A stretch of DNA of 64,000 nt, taken from assembly GCF_001279695.1 (NCBI RefSeq), contig NZ_LGDD01000317.1:62001-126000 (forward strand), given 5' to 3'. The DNA comes from Streptomyces sp. WM6378. GTDB lineage: Bacteria; Actinomycetota; Actinomycetes; Streptomycetales; Streptomycetaceae. A program made the position numbers and the translations under genes. This document shows positions 40,099 to 50,084 of this stretch, piece by piece (position 1 is the first letter of the stretch; each line of letters opens with the position of its first letter). The notes below the pieces were generated by a model, which had not been told where the DNA came from, did not search any database, and worked only from the letters and a program-made list of their open reading frames with translations.

Positions 40099-41280
40099 AT
40101 GGCTGAGGCTCAGAATATCCCGGTGGGCAGCACCACCGCCGGTTCGATCGCGGTGGCCGCCGAGTCGACCGTCGCCACCCGCATGAGCGCCCCCCCGTCC
40201 TTCGACGTCGCGGACTTCCCGGTCCCGCACGGCCGCGAGGAGGAGTGGCGGTTCACGCCGCTCGATCGGCTGCGCGGGCTGCACGACGGCACCGCCGTCG
40301 CCACCGGTGACGGTGTGAAGATCGTCGTCGAGGCCCCCGAGGGTGTCGTCGTCGAGACCGTCGGGCGCGACGACGCCCGGCTCGGCAAGGCCGGCACGCC
40401 GGTGGACCGCGTCGCGGCCCAGGCGTACTCCTCCTTCGCCAAGGCCTCCGTCGTGACCGTCCCCAAGGAGACGGTGCTCACCGAGCCGATCCGGATCGCC
40501 GTGCACGGCGAGGGCGGCGTGGCCTACGGCCACCAGGTCATCGAGCTCGGCGCGTTCGCCGAGGCCGTCGTGGTCATCGACCACACCGGCGACGCGGTGC
40601 TCGCCGCCAACGTCGACTACCTCCTCGGCGACGGCGCCAAGCTGACCGTGGTCTCCGTACAGGACTGGGACGACAAGGCCGTCCACGTCGCCCAGCACAA
40701 CGCGCTGATCGGCCGCGACGCCACCTTCAAGTCCTTCGTGGTCACCTTCGGCGGCGACCTCGTGCGGCTGCACCCGCGGGTCGCCTACGCGGGCACCGGC
40801 GGCGAGGCCGAGCTCTTCGGCCTGTACTTCACCGACCAGGGCCAGCACCAGGAGCACCGCCTCCTGGTCGACCACAACACCCCGCACTGCAAGTCCAACG
40901 CCGTGTACAAGGGCGCCCTCCAGGGCGACGACGCGCACGCCGTGTGGATCGGTGACGTCCTCATCCAGGCCGCGGCCGAGGGCACGGACACCTACGAGAT
41001 GAACCGCAACCTGGTTCTGACCGACGGCGCCCGCGTCGACTCGGTGCCGAACCTGGAGATCGAGACCGGCGAGATCGCCGGCGCCGGTCACGCGTCCGCC
41101 ACCGGCCGTTTCGACGACGAGCAGCTCTTCTACCTGATGTCCCGCGGCATCCCGCCGATGGAGGCCCGCCGCCTGGTCGTGCGCGGCTTCTTCGCGGAGC
41201 TCGTCCAGCAGATCGGTCTGCCGGACGTCGAGGAGCGCCTGCTCGCCAAGATCGAGACGGAGCTGGAGGCTTCCGTCTGA
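40099..41280 (+). CDS. sufD: Fe-S cluster assembly protein SufD
   Basis: Partner of SufB in the SufBC2D complex, 393 aa. It shares the beta-helix core, with GREEEWRFTPLDRL near the N-terminus and FYLMSRGIPPMEARRLVVRGFFAE at the end, parallel to SufB. The stop TGA overlaps the next start (TGATG at 41278-41282), so the ferredoxin is coupled to it. Confidence 0.97.
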   Translation: MAEAQNIPVGSTTAGSIAVAAESTVATRMSAPPSFDVADFPVPHGREEEWRFTPLDRLRGLHDGTAVATGDGVKIVVEAPEGVVVETVGRDDARLGKAGTPVDRVAAQAYSSFAKASVVTVPKETVLTEPIRIAVHGEGGVAYGHQVIELGAFAEAVVVIDHTGDAVLAANVDYLLGDGAKLTVVSVQDWDDKAVHVAQHNALIGRDATFKSFVVTFGGDLVRLHPRVAYAGTGGEAELFGLYFTDQGQHQEHRLLVDHNTPHCKSNAVYKGALQGDDAHAVWIGDVLIQAAAEGTDTYEMNRNLVLTDGARVDSVPNLEIETGEIAGAGHASATGRFDDEQLFYLMSRGIPPMEARRLVVRGFFAELVQQIGLPDVEERLLAKIETELEASV

Positions 41281-41597
41281 TGGCCTTCGTCAAAGCCTGT
41301 GCGCTGAGCGAGCTGGAGAGCGACACCCCCAAGCGGGTGGAGATCGACGGCACGCCGGTGTCCCTCGTCAAGACCGAGGGCGGGGTGTTCGCGATCAACG
41401 ACATCTGCTCGCACGCGAACGTGTCGCTCTCGGAGGGCGAGGTGGAGGACTGCTCCATCGAGTGCTGGCTGCACGGCTCCAGCTTCGACCTCCGCACCGG
41501 CAAGCCGTCCGGCCTTCCCGCGACGCGCCCCGTCCCCGTGTACCCCGTAAAGATCCAAGGGGACGATGTGCTCGTCTCCGTCACCCAGGAGTCCTGA
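41280..41597 (+). CDS. Rieske-type ferredoxin within the SUF operon
   Basis: A 105-aa soluble protein of the dioxygenase-ferredoxin type: ligands C43 and H45 in ICSHANVSLSEG, and C62 and H65 in ECWLHGSSFD. It lacks the disulfide cysteines of the exported Rieske protein at 5208, as expected for a cytosolic [2Fe-2S] carrier. Its place between sufD and sufC suggests it supplies electrons for cluster assembly, or is a client; that is inference. Start and stop overlap neighbours closely. Confidence 0.93.
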   Translation: MAFVKACALSELESDTPKRVEIDGTPVSLVKTEGGVFAINDICSHANVSLSEGEVEDCSIECWLHGSSFDLRTGKPSGLPATRPVPVYPVKIQGDDVLVSVTQES

Positions 41598-41604
41598 GTT
41601 CCCC

Positions 41605-42365
<761 letters not shown>

Positions 42366-42369
<4 letters not shown>

Positions 42370-43622
42370 CGTTTCTGCCGGGCCTCCTCGACACCGAGGC
42401 GATCCGCAAGGACTTCCCCTTGCTGGACCGTGTGGTCCACGACGGGAAGAAGATCGTCTACCTCGACTCCGCGGCGACGTCGCAGAAGCCGCGCCAGGTG
42501 CTCGACGCGCTCAACGAGTACTACGAGCAGCACAACGCCAACGTCCACCGTGGCGTGTACCTGGTGGCCGAGGAGGCCACGGCGCTGTACGAGGGCGCCC
42601 GTGACAAGGTCGCCACGTTCATCAACGCGCCGAGCCGCGACGAGGTCATCTTCACCAAGAACGCCTCGGAATCGCTCAACCTCGTCGCCAACATGCTGGG
42701 CTGGGCCGATGAGCCCTACCGCGTGGACAGTGACACCGAGATCGTCATCACGGAGATGGAGCACCACTCCAACATCGTGCCGTGGCAGCTGCTGGCGCAG
42801 CGCACGGGCGCGAAGCTGAAGTGGTTCGGCCTGACCGACGACGGCCGGCTCGACCTGTCGAACATAGACGAGATCATCAACGAGAAGACGAAGATCGTCT
42901 CCTTCACGCTGGTCTCCAACCTGCTCGGCACCCACAACCCGGTCGAGGCGATCGTCCGCCGCGCGCAGCAGGTCGGCGCGCTGGTCTGCATCGACGCCTC
43001 GCAGGCCGCCCCGCACATGCCGCTGGACGTGCAGGCGCTGCAGGCCGACTTCGTGGCCTTCACCGGCCACAAGATGTGCGGCCCGACCGGCATCGGCGTC
43101 CTGTGGGGCCGCCAGGAGCTCCTGGAGGACCTGCCGCCCTTCCTGGGTGGCGGCGAGATGATCGAGACGGTCTCGATGCACTCCTCCACCTACGCTCCGG
43201 CGCCGCACAAGTTCGAGGCGGGCACGCCCCCGATCGCGCAGGCCGTGGGCCTCGGCGCGGCCGTGGACTACCTGTCGGCGATCGGCATGGACAAGATCGC
43301 CGCGCACGAGCACGCGATCACCGAGTACGCGGTCAAGCGCCTCCTTGAGGTGCCCGACCTGCGGATCATCGGCCCCACCACGGCCGAGGACCGCGGGGCT
43401 GCGATCTCCTTCGTGCTCGGCGACATCCACCCGCACGACGTGGGCCAGGTCCTCGACGAGGAGGGCATCGCCGTCCGCGTCGGCCACCACTGCGCGCGCC
43501 CGGTCTGCCTCCGCTACGGAATTCCTGCGACCACGCGAGCGTCTTTCTATCTGTACTCCACGCCCGCCGAGGTCGACGCCCTGGTGGACGGCCTGGAGCA
43601 CGTACGAAACTTCTTCGGCTAG
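42366..43622 (+). CDS. sufS: Cysteine desulfurase SufS
   Basis: PLP enzyme that provides sulfur for cluster assembly, 418 aa. The PLP lysine is K236 in TGHKMCGP and the catalytic cysteine C376 in GHHCARP, with the short loop of the SufS (type II) group. GTG start overlaps sufC. sufU follows after 12 nt; in this group SufU transfers the sulfur from SufS. Confidence 0.98.
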
Positions 43623-43634
43623 GGGTTAAGCGAC

Positions 43635-44099
43635 GTGAAGCTTGATTCGATGTACCAGGACGTCATCCTGGACCACTACAAGCACCCGCACGGCCGGGGC
43701 TTGCGGGACGGTGACGCCGAGGTGCACCACGTGAACCCGACGTGCGGCGACGAGATCACTCTCCGGGTGAAGTACGACGGTTCGCGGATCGAGGACGTCT
43801 CGTACGAGGGCCAGGGCTGCTCCATCAGCCAGGCCAGCGCCTCGGTCCTGAACGACCTGCTGGTCGGCAAGGAGCTGGAAGAGGCTCGTCAGATCCAGGA
43901 GACGTTCCTGACCCTGATGCAGTCCAAGGGCCAGCTGGAGCCCGACGACGCGATGGAGGAGGTCCTGGAGGACGCGGTGGCCTTCGCCGGCGTCTCCAAG
44001 TACCCCGCCCGCGTGAAGTGTGCTCTGCTGAGCTGGATGGCCTGGAAGGACGCGACGGCCCAGGCTCTGGGCGAGCTCGCCGAAAGGAAGACGGCATGA
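43635..44099 (+). CDS. sufU: Zinc-dependent sulfurtransferase SufU
   Basis: SufS partner that accepts persulfide sulfur, 154 aa. Conserved zinc/catalytic residues: C37 and D39 in NPTCGDE, C62 in GQGCSISQAS, C129 in PARVKCALL. It is like IscU but with the extra loop of Gram-positive SufU. GTG start; overlaps sufT by 4 bp. Confidence 0.96.
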   Translation: MKLDSMYQDVILDHYKHPHGRGLRDGDAEVHHVNPTCGDEITLRVKYDGSRIEDVSYEGQGCSISQASASVLNDLLVGKELEEARQIQETFLTLMQSKGQLEPDDAMEEVLEDAVAFAGVSKYPARVKCALLSWMAWKDATAQALGELAERKTA

Positions 44100-44434
44100 C
44101 CGAGAACGCACAGGCGGCGATCAAGCCGGCGACCGAAGAAGAGATCCGCGAGGCCCTGTACGACGTCGTCGACCCCGAGCTGGGCATCGACGTCGTCAAC
44201 CTCGGCCTCATTTACGGCATCCACATCGACGACTCCAACGTCGTCACGCTGGACATGACCCTGACGTCGGCGGCCTGCCCGCTGACCGATGTGATCGAGG
44301 ACCAGGCGAAGTCCGCGACCGACGGCATCGCCAACGAGCTGAAGATCAACTGGGTCTGGATGCCGCCGTGGGGCCCGGACAAGATCACGGACGACGGCCG
44401 CGAACAGCTGCGCGCGCTGGGCTTCAACGTCTGA
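44096..44434 (+). CDS. sufT: MIP18/DUF59-family Fe-S maturation protein (SufT-like)
   Basis: A 112-aa protein of the DUF59 family, which takes part in Fe-S protein maturation. DVVDPELGIDVVNLGLIYGI is the family block and the reactive cysteine is in TSAACPLTD. GAAAGGAAG precedes the ATG at 44096. Last gene of the suf operon, followed by a strong terminator. Confidence 0.95.
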   Translation: MTENAQAAIKPATEEEIREALYDVVDPELGIDVVNLGLIYGIHIDDSNVVTLDMTLTSAACPLTDVIEDQAKSATDGIANELKINWVWMPPWGPDKITDDGREQLRALGFNV

Positions 44435-44453
44435 GCCCCGCTTGCCAGTTGAG

Positions 44454-44484
44454 GCCCCCGGCACCGATGGTGCCGGGGGCTTTT
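44454..44484 (+). terminator. Intrinsic terminator of the suf operon
   Basis: GCCCCCGGCACC (44454-44465) pairs with GGTGCCGGGGGC (44469-44480), 12-bp perfect stem, 3-nt loop, followed by TTTT. A classical Rho-independent terminator. Confidence 0.95.
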
Positions 44485-44492
44485 CGTCGTTC

Positions 44493-44651
44493 CTAGCGGC
44501 GCCGTTTGACGGCATCCGCGAAGACGCGGAAGGCGGCAACACGCTGGCTGCCACGCAGGCCTCGCAGCGTTGCGAGGTGGCCGATGAGCAAGGTGATGAT
44601 CACCATCAGTGGCACGCCGGCCAGCAACAAGAGCTCATGAGCGAGGGGCAT
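44493..44651 (-). CDS. Small single-pass membrane protein, 52 aa
   Basis: An open frame from ATG 44651 to TAG 44493. Residues ~7-29 are a membrane segment (LLLLAGVPLMVIITLLIGHL) and the C-terminus is basic, ending AVKRRR. Third codon positions are mostly G or C, which supports coding. GGGAAGG lies 9 nt upstream. It is downstream of the NTPase gene on the same strand, 144 bp away. Function unknown. Confidence 0.5.
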   Translation of the reverse strand: MPLAHELLLLAGVPLMVIITLLIGHLATLRGLRGSQRVAAFRVFADAVKRRR

Positions 44652-44795
44652 GGAACCGAACCTTCCCGTAGGGAGCTGATCGCTTGGGCCCTACGCAACC
44701 GCCTGTCGGGCACACTTGCGACAGTCCGGTCGGCGAGGGTCGGCTGACAGGCAGGTCAGGATCGGTGGGCGGGATTTCCCGGCGGGACGCGAGCC

Positions 44796-47102
44796 CTATC
44801 GGCGAAAGCCTCGTTCCGGGTCGCGCGCTTTGTTCGAGCGGAAGGGTTCAAACCAGTCCTCCGCTTCCAGGTTGGCGATGCCGAGGTGCTGGTTCACGAA
44901 GTTGTCGGAGTCTTCGATTCCCTGTGACCACGGCTCGTACAGGAACAGCACGTCGGTGTCCTCCAGGAGTACGTCCAGGCAGAGGTCCCAGTCCCAGTCG
45001 TCGTGGTGCGCGGGGATGTCCTCCACCCATGGGGCAACGAGTTCGGGCTCGTCGGTCACCATGCTCGAGGCATGTTGGACAGCGATGTGCAGAGCCATCT
45101 CCTCGCCCGTGCACGTGGGGGTGGGCCACTTCCCCGCCCCGATGTCGGAGGCCAGATCGTCGAAGCAGCGTACGAATTGACGACGCCAACGGGCATCCAT
45201 GCGCCAGGTCAGTACCGGCAGATCGCTGAAGATGAAGGCGTACTTCTCCCTCAGGTTGATCCGCCGGTCCCCGATCTCCTCCAGCTGGTCATAAGCCATG
45301 TCTGCCGCGATTTCGAGTGCGGCCTGAAGAACATGGAGAGTGCGGCCGGACGGGCCGTAGTAGCGGTCTCCGTCCCAATCCTCTTCCTCGTCCTCGAAAT
45401 CGCTGACGGGGGCTGCCGGCGGTTGGAGTTCCTCCGGTATCGGGCTGCTGTGCACTCTTGGCTCGTTGTAGTAGGACTGCGAGACTTCGTCCCCGGCCTC
45501 GGCTGCCTTCCAGTACCAGTCGCTCGCCGCCTCCCTGTCTTGACCGCGGAAGTGGAGGTTGCCCATGAGCCGCAGAGCCAGGACATCGCCGGCATCGATC
45601 GCCAGCTGAAGCCACCTGGCAGCCTCTTGCCTGTCACTGCGTTCGCAGAGAAGGCCCAAGGTGCGCAGTGCGTCGACGTCTCTGACCTCCGTAAGTGGCA
45701 GCAGGGCTCGTCGCCCCACGTCCATGCGGTCGTTGGCATGAGCGGCCAGGGCTACGCTGAAGCGTTGGTGCCTCCGGGAGCCGAGTGACAGCGCTCTCTC
45801 CCAGATACGTTCGGGGATCAGCTCGGGCGACGGTCCTCGATCCCGAAGATGAGCGTCGAGAAGATAGTCGAATGCTCGAAGCCCGTCGCCTTCGGGGATC
45901 AGCAGCCTCGTCATGGCGTCACGGGGGCGGCTGGCCCAGGACAGTGCTTCGTCAAAGGGCTCGGGGCCGATCAGCTGCTTGTTGCGGCCCGGGAGGTACT
46001 CCTCGTGCAACTCCTTGAGCAGGTCTAGGGGAAGGGGCTCGATCAGTCCGGCCAAGGACAGGTCGATGGCGGCCCACACCAGGGCGGCTCCCCGCGGGTT
46101 GCCGTTCACGACCGAGGCGCCGCACAACTCCCGCCACAGCTGTGGGCCCGTGGCCAGTGTTTCCGCGACCCCGAAATCTTCGGCCTGGTCGAGGGCCAGG
46201 CGGAGTCGTTGGTCACGGTTGGACCGTAGCTGTTCCCGGGCGCGTTGCAGCTCCTGCGGGGACCACAGCCGAGGGACCTCGAACTCCTCAGCGAGTCGGA
46301 TGAGTTCGTTGGACGGGAGGTCCTGGCGGATCCGGGAGCGCATCGTGCCGAGGATCACGGTTCCTGCCGAGCGCAAGACCCGTATGTCGTGGAGGCTCAG
46401 GCCGCCGAGCCCGAGGAACTGCTCCATGTCGTTGAGCCAGAGAACACATCGGGTGCCGGCCCTGTCGGCACGGACGGCTTCTGTGACAGCGTCCGGGATC
46501 TCCGTCACGTGACGTGGAACGATCAGCAAGTGGTCGGGAAGCACCGAGGTCATAGCCTCGTAGGCGCAGCGGGTCTTGCCCGCCGTTGAGGCTCCCACCA
46601 GCAGTAGCACGCCTCCGCCGTCACTGATTCGGGAGAGCGCTGTCCGAACCGGCGCGTCGATGTCACGGGGGACGTAGTCCGGTACGGCATTCCCGGTCCC
46701 TGTTGTACGCGCCCGGTGCACCTTGAGTTCGAGCGGGTCCGCGTCGCGCACGAACAGTGTTGCGATTCGTGCCGACTGCGTTGGGGGTGGCGTGTCCTTC
46801 GCTTCTTTGTAGAGGCGCTTCCAGTGTTGACGATCGAACTTCCCACGCGGAAGGGCGGCGGCCTCTTCCAGGGCAGTGAGGAACGATTCCAGGACGGACC
46901 ATTCGGCTGGAATCCTGCCGCCCTTCTTCCAAGCACTGATCGTCGAGGTGCTCAACGTCGGAAGTTTTCCCCCTTTGGAGGCCCTGGCGATGCTCGCCAG
47001 CGTGGGCTTCGCCTTGCCCTCACGCGCCGATTCGGCGAGGACGCTCGCCACGGCACGGGCGAATTCCGCCCGAGTGTCGGCGTCGAATGCAGTGTGCTCC
47101 AT
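44796..47102 (-). CDS. HTH-NTPase-Sel1 multidomain protein (STAND-like), function unknown
   Basis: A 768-aa protein. Residues ~1-105 are helical with an XRE-like segment (LSTSTISAWKKGGRIPAEW) as in Streptomyces signalling NTPases. Residues ~140-400 are a P-loop module: YVPRDIDAPVR, Walker A GASTAGKT (170-177), Walker B CVLWLNDME (219-227). Residues ~470-540 look like TPR/Sel1 repeats (AARWLQLAIDAGDVLALRLMG, AASDWYWKAAEAGD). After an acidic linker (FEDEEEDWDGD, 569-579), residues ~585-768 form a separate acidic domain with DWDWDLCLDVLLEDTDVLFLYE in part and a basic end RDPERGFRR; I recall this as a stand-alone hypothetical family in Streptomyces. The architecture (DNA/protein-binding head, STAND-type switch, repeat sensor, C-terminal domain) resembles regulatory or immune NTPases. 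It is visibly less GC-biased than the suf genes and may be acquired. Confidence 0.75.
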   Translation of the reverse strand: MEHTAFDADTRAEFARAVASVLAESAREGKAKPTLASIARASKGGKLPTLSTSTISAWKKGGRIPAEWSVLESFLTALEEAAALPRGKFDRQHWKRLYKEAKDTPPPTQSARIATLFVRDADPLELKVHRARTTGTGNAVPDYVPRDIDAPVRTALSRISDGGGVLLLVGASTAGKTRCAYEAMTSVLPDHLLIVPRHVTEIPDAVTEAVRADRAGTRCVLWLNDMEQFLGLGGLSLHDIRVLRSAGTVILGTMRSRIRQDLPSNELIRLAEEFEVPRLWSPQELQRAREQLRSNRDQRLRLALDQAEDFGVAETLATGPQLWRELCGASVVNGNPRGAALVWAAIDLSLAGLIEPLPLDLLKELHEEYLPGRNKQLIGPEPFDEALSWASRPRDAMTRLLIPEGDGLRAFDYLLDAHLRDRGPSPELIPERIWERALSLGSRRHQRFSVALAAHANDRMDVGRRALLPLTEVRDVDALRTLGLLCERSDRQEAARWLQLAIDAGDVLALRLMGNLHFRGQDREAASDWYWKAAEAGDEVSQSYYNEPRVHSSPIPEELQPPAAPVSDFEDEEEDWDGDRYYGPSGRTLHVLQAALEIAADMAYDQLEEIGDRRINLREKYAFIFSDLPVLTWRMDARWRRQFVRCFDDLASDIGAGKWPTPTCTGEEMALHIAVQHASSMVTDEPELVAPWVEDIPAHHDDWDWDLCLDVLLEDTDVLFLYEPWSQGIEDSDNFVNQHLGIANLEAEDWFEPFRSNKARDPERGFRR

Positions 47103-47177
47103 GCTGCGATGGTGCCTGACAGCACTGACAATCAGCCTGAACCGCTTGTCACTCGTGGGTCAGGGCGCACTGGGCGC

Positions 47178-47335
47178 ATGCCCATTTTCATGGATCACCT
47201 CGTGGTGGACGCCCACGACCTCCCCGCCTTTGCCCGCTTCTGGTGCCGACTCCTCGACTGGAAGGTCTTGTTCGAGGACCCGGGGGGGGCGTCATCGGAG
47301 CGGGCGGGACGGCGTATCCGGGGATGTGCCTCTGA
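47178..47335 (+). pseudogene. Remnant of a glyoxalase/VOC-family gene
   Basis: ATG at 47178 opens MPIFMDHLVVDAHDLPAFARFW, the typical N-terminus of Streptomyces VOC (glyoxalase/bleomycin-resistance-like) proteins. After a run of eight G at 47282-47289 the family sequence continues only in another frame, as GVIGAGGTAYPGMCL, and meets a stop at 47333-47335. In the original frame the reading continues to 47390 as unrelated sequence. Only about the first third of a normal VOC gene remains, so this is a decayed fragment. Confidence 0.6.
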
Positions 47336-47433
47336 TCGGCTGACGTTCGCCTGTCGTACGGATTTCGTACGCCTCCCATTGGCGGGGTGACCGGAACCTA
47401 CTCGACGACACCCGCCGACGAGAGGCCAGCCCC

Positions 47434-48828
47434 GTGCCGCATCACCCATCGCTCCGCCGTGCCAGGACCCTTGCCGCCGCGTCCGGAGTGCTCACGCTGG
47501 CCGTCATGGGACTCAACTGCCCGGCGCAGGCGGCGAGTTACGGGACGCCGACCATCGGGCTCTCGGCCTCCTACCTGTCGGGGGCCGTCGGCGCCACGGG
47601 GGATCCGGTGGTCACGGTCACCGTCGGGCAGAGCGGGGCCGGCGCCTCGGCGCTCACCGTGGCCGCCTCCGCCAGCACGAAGTCGTCCGTCGCCGGGACC
47701 GGGGACGTTGTCGTGAGCGGGAGCGGGGCCAGTCGGCAGCTGAGCGTCGCCGCGCACGCTCGTGGCTACACCGACCTCACCATCAAGGTCACCGGGCTCG
47801 GTGGGAAGACCGCCACCAAGACGCTGCACTACGCCGCCTCGGCCGCCGTGCACAACGCCGCCGACACCCGCTACTTCACCGGCTCCAGCGACGCCTCGGC
47901 GGCCGTGGACGTGGGCGGCGGGTACGTGGTCGTCGCCGACGACGAGTCCAACACGCTGCGGATGTACGACCGTTCGGCCTCCGGCGCGCCCGTGAAGACC
48001 TGGGACTTCAGCTCCCAGCTCGGGGTGTCCAAGGAGATCGACATCGAGGGCGCGGCCCGCGTCGGCAACACGATCTACTGGACCGGCTCGCTCGGCAACA
48101 ACAAGGACGGCGAGTACAAGGCCGACCGGAACACCGTCTTCACGACCACCGTGAGCGGGTCGGGAGCGAGTACTCAGCTCGCGCTCGGCGGCTCGTACAA
48201 GAAGCTGCGGGACGACCTCGTCGCCTGGGACCACGCCAACGGCGACCGGTACGGGTTCACCGCCGCCACCGCCTCGGGCCAGGTGCCCAAGCAGATCGAC
48301 GGGTTCAACGTGGAGGGCCTGGAGTTCGCGCCCGGCTCCACCAGCACCGCCTACGTCGGGTTCCGGGCGCCGCTCGTGCCGCCGAAGACCGGCGGCAAGG
48401 CGCTGATCGTGCCCGTCACCAACTTCGACAAGGTGGTGGGCAGCGGGGCGAAGGCCGTCATGGGCACGCCCATCGAGCTCGACCTCGGCGGGCTCAGCAT
48501 CCGCGACATCCGCAAGAACGCGGCCGACCAGTACCTGATCGTCGCCGGATCCTGGGCCGCGGACGACAACTCCGACCCGTACGCGGTCTACTCGTGGGAC
48601 GGCGTCGCCGGGCACGCCCCCGTCAAGCGGGCCGACCTGCCGACCAGCGACCCGGGCGGCTGGGAGGCAGTCGTCGATGTGCCCGACCTGAACCAGGCGG
48701 GCGCCCGGGCCCAGTTCATCACCGACGACGGGTCCGCCGACCTCTACGGCGACGGCACCGAGGCCAAGGACCTCACCCACCCCGAGTGGAAGAAGTCCCG
48801 GGCCACGTGGTTCACCGTCACCAACTGA
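47434..48828 (+). CDS. Secreted DUF3616-type protein
   Basis: A 464-aa precursor with a signal peptide to about AQAAS (residue 34). The first ~100 mature residues are a Ser/Ala/Gly/Val-rich beta domain; the remainder reads as a beta-propeller with ADTRYFTGSSDASAAVDVGGGYVVVADDE (in part), EIDIEGAARVG, NVEGLEFAPG and GGLSIRDIRKN, which fits the DUF3616 family of unknown function. GTG start. Its stop is 7 bp from the stop of the convergent membrane-protein gene. Confidence 0.82.
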   Translation: MPHHPSLRRARTLAAASGVLTLAVMGLNCPAQAASYGTPTIGLSASYLSGAVGATGDPVVTVTVGQSGAGASALTVAASASTKSSVAGTGDVVVSGSGASRQLSVAAHARGYTDLTIKVTGLGGKTATKTLHYAASAAVHNAADTRYFTGSSDASAAVDVGGGYVVVADDESNTLRMYDRSASGAPVKTWDFSSQLGVSKEIDIEGAARVGNTIYWTGSLGNNKDGEYKADRNTVFTTTVSGSGASTQLALGGSYKKLRDDLVAWDHANGDRYGFTAATASGQVPKQIDGFNVEGLEFAPGSTSTAYVGFRAPLVPPKTGGKALIVPVTNFDKVVGSGAKAVMGTPIELDLGGLSIRDIRKNAADQYLIVAGSWAADDNSDPYAVYSWDGVAGHAPVKRADLPTSDPGGWEAVVDVPDLNQAGARAQFITDDGSADLYGDGTEAKDLTHPEWKKSRATWFTVTN

Positions 48829-48835
48829 TCCGGCG

Positions 48836-49951
48836 CTACCAGGTGCCCACCGGCGGGGCACCCACCGGTGGGACACCGGCCGCGTCGGCCAGCGCCGGGG
48901 CGAGGTTCTCGCGGCGGATGCGCTGGTCGACGTAGAGCAGGCCGGTGGCGAGCTGGGGCAGGGTGGTCGACAGGAACTGGCTGATCACCGTGCCGATCAG
49001 GTAGAGCACCGCCATGATGACGATGGCCGTGATCTTGGGGGCGACCGCGTCGTCGCTGGACAGGGCCAGCGGCATGGCCGCGAAGAGCCCGCCGTAGGTG
49101 AACGGTATCTGGACGAAGTAGCCGATCACCCCGCTGATCATGCCGACGAGGAGCAGGCTGCCGAAGGTCCGCCACCAGGCGTCCTTCACCAGGCGGGCCG
49201 AGCGGCGCAGCGCCTCGACGGGCCGCTGGTTCTCCAGGACCGCGGCCGCCGGCGCGAAGCCGAAGCGGATCCACAGCCAGATGCTGACCGGGACAAGGGC
49301 GAGGAAGACGACCACGAAGACCGCGATCAGCGCGGGCGGCGGCTCGTGGTGCGAGCTCGACAGGATCGTCACCAGCATCAGCGTCACGAACAGGAGCAGC
49401 GCGCCGATCATGGCCGCCCACTGGATCGCCAGCGCGCCGAGCACGGCAGGGAACCGGGACCAGGCCTTGCGCCACACCGGGCCGAACGTGGTGCGCCGGC
49501 CGAGGACCGCGTCCTGGAGCACGGCCGGGACGGCCGCGTACACCATCGCCATCGCGACGAGCCACATGGTGATCGCGACGACGAACACGACGAAGCCGGC
49601 GATCACCACCGGCTGCACGTCGGCGCGGACCGGGTCCACTCCGTGGGGCTGGTCGAAGACGGGGTCGAGGTGGTCGTGCACGGCGGCCAACGCGATCGCG
49701 ACGGTGCCGCCGACGGCCAGCGCGGCGATCCCGTACGCGACGAGGGCCACGCCGAAGAGCTGCTTCCAGTGGCGGCCCAGGGCCGAGAAGGCCCCGCCGA
49801 GTATGTCGCCGAGCGTCAGCGGCCCGAGCGGAATCACGCCCGGCTTGGGCGGCGGCGGCATCCAGCCACCGCCCCAGCCGGGCCCCCACCCCGGCGGCGG
49901 TCCGGGAGGCCCGCCCTGGGCACCCGGGCCCCACCCCATGTCCTGCGTCAC
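48836..49951 (-). CDS. Multi-pass membrane protein with proline/glycine-rich N-terminus
   Basis: A 371-aa protein. Residues ~5-40 are a Gly/Pro/Trp-rich cytosolic leader, followed by GPLTLGDILGGAFSALGRHWKQLF, which is typical of actinomycete proteins resembling the membrane domain of glycerophosphodiesterases, then about six membrane segments. The GTG at 49951 has GCGAGG at good spacing. Function unknown. Divergent from the TetR gene. Confidence 0.75.
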   Translation of the reverse strand: MTQDMGWGPGAQGGPPGPPPGWGPGWGGGWMPPPPKPGVIPLGPLTLGDILGGAFSALGRHWKQLFGVALVAYGIAALAVGGTVAIALAAVHDHLDPVFDQPHGVDPVRADVQPVVIAGFVVFVVAITMWLVAMAMVYAAVPAVLQDAVLGRRTTFGPVWRKAWSRFPAVLGALAIQWAAMIGALLLFVTLMLVTILSSSHHEPPPALIAVFVVVFLALVPVSIWLWIRFGFAPAAAVLENQRPVEALRRSARLVKDAWWRTFGSLLLVGMISGVIGYFVQIPFTYGGLFAAMPLALSSDDAVAPKITAIVIMAVLYLIGTVISQFLSTTLPQLATGLLYVDQRIRRENLAPALADAAGVPPVGAPPVGTW

Positions 49952-50084
49952 GGCAACCTCGCACTTCCCGTACGTTTCCGCACGTCCCGTCCCCTGATCG
50001 ATCAGCTTTACCGTAGCCCGCACGGCCCACGGGTACGGTCGGGGGCATGCTCTGTGACCAGGCCGGAACAACCGGAAGCCGCTG

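Noticed and set aside
44442..44747. A plus-strand 101-aa frame after sufT
   Set aside because: It contains the terminator stem in its first codons and is the reverse of the better-supported minus-strand membrane protein.
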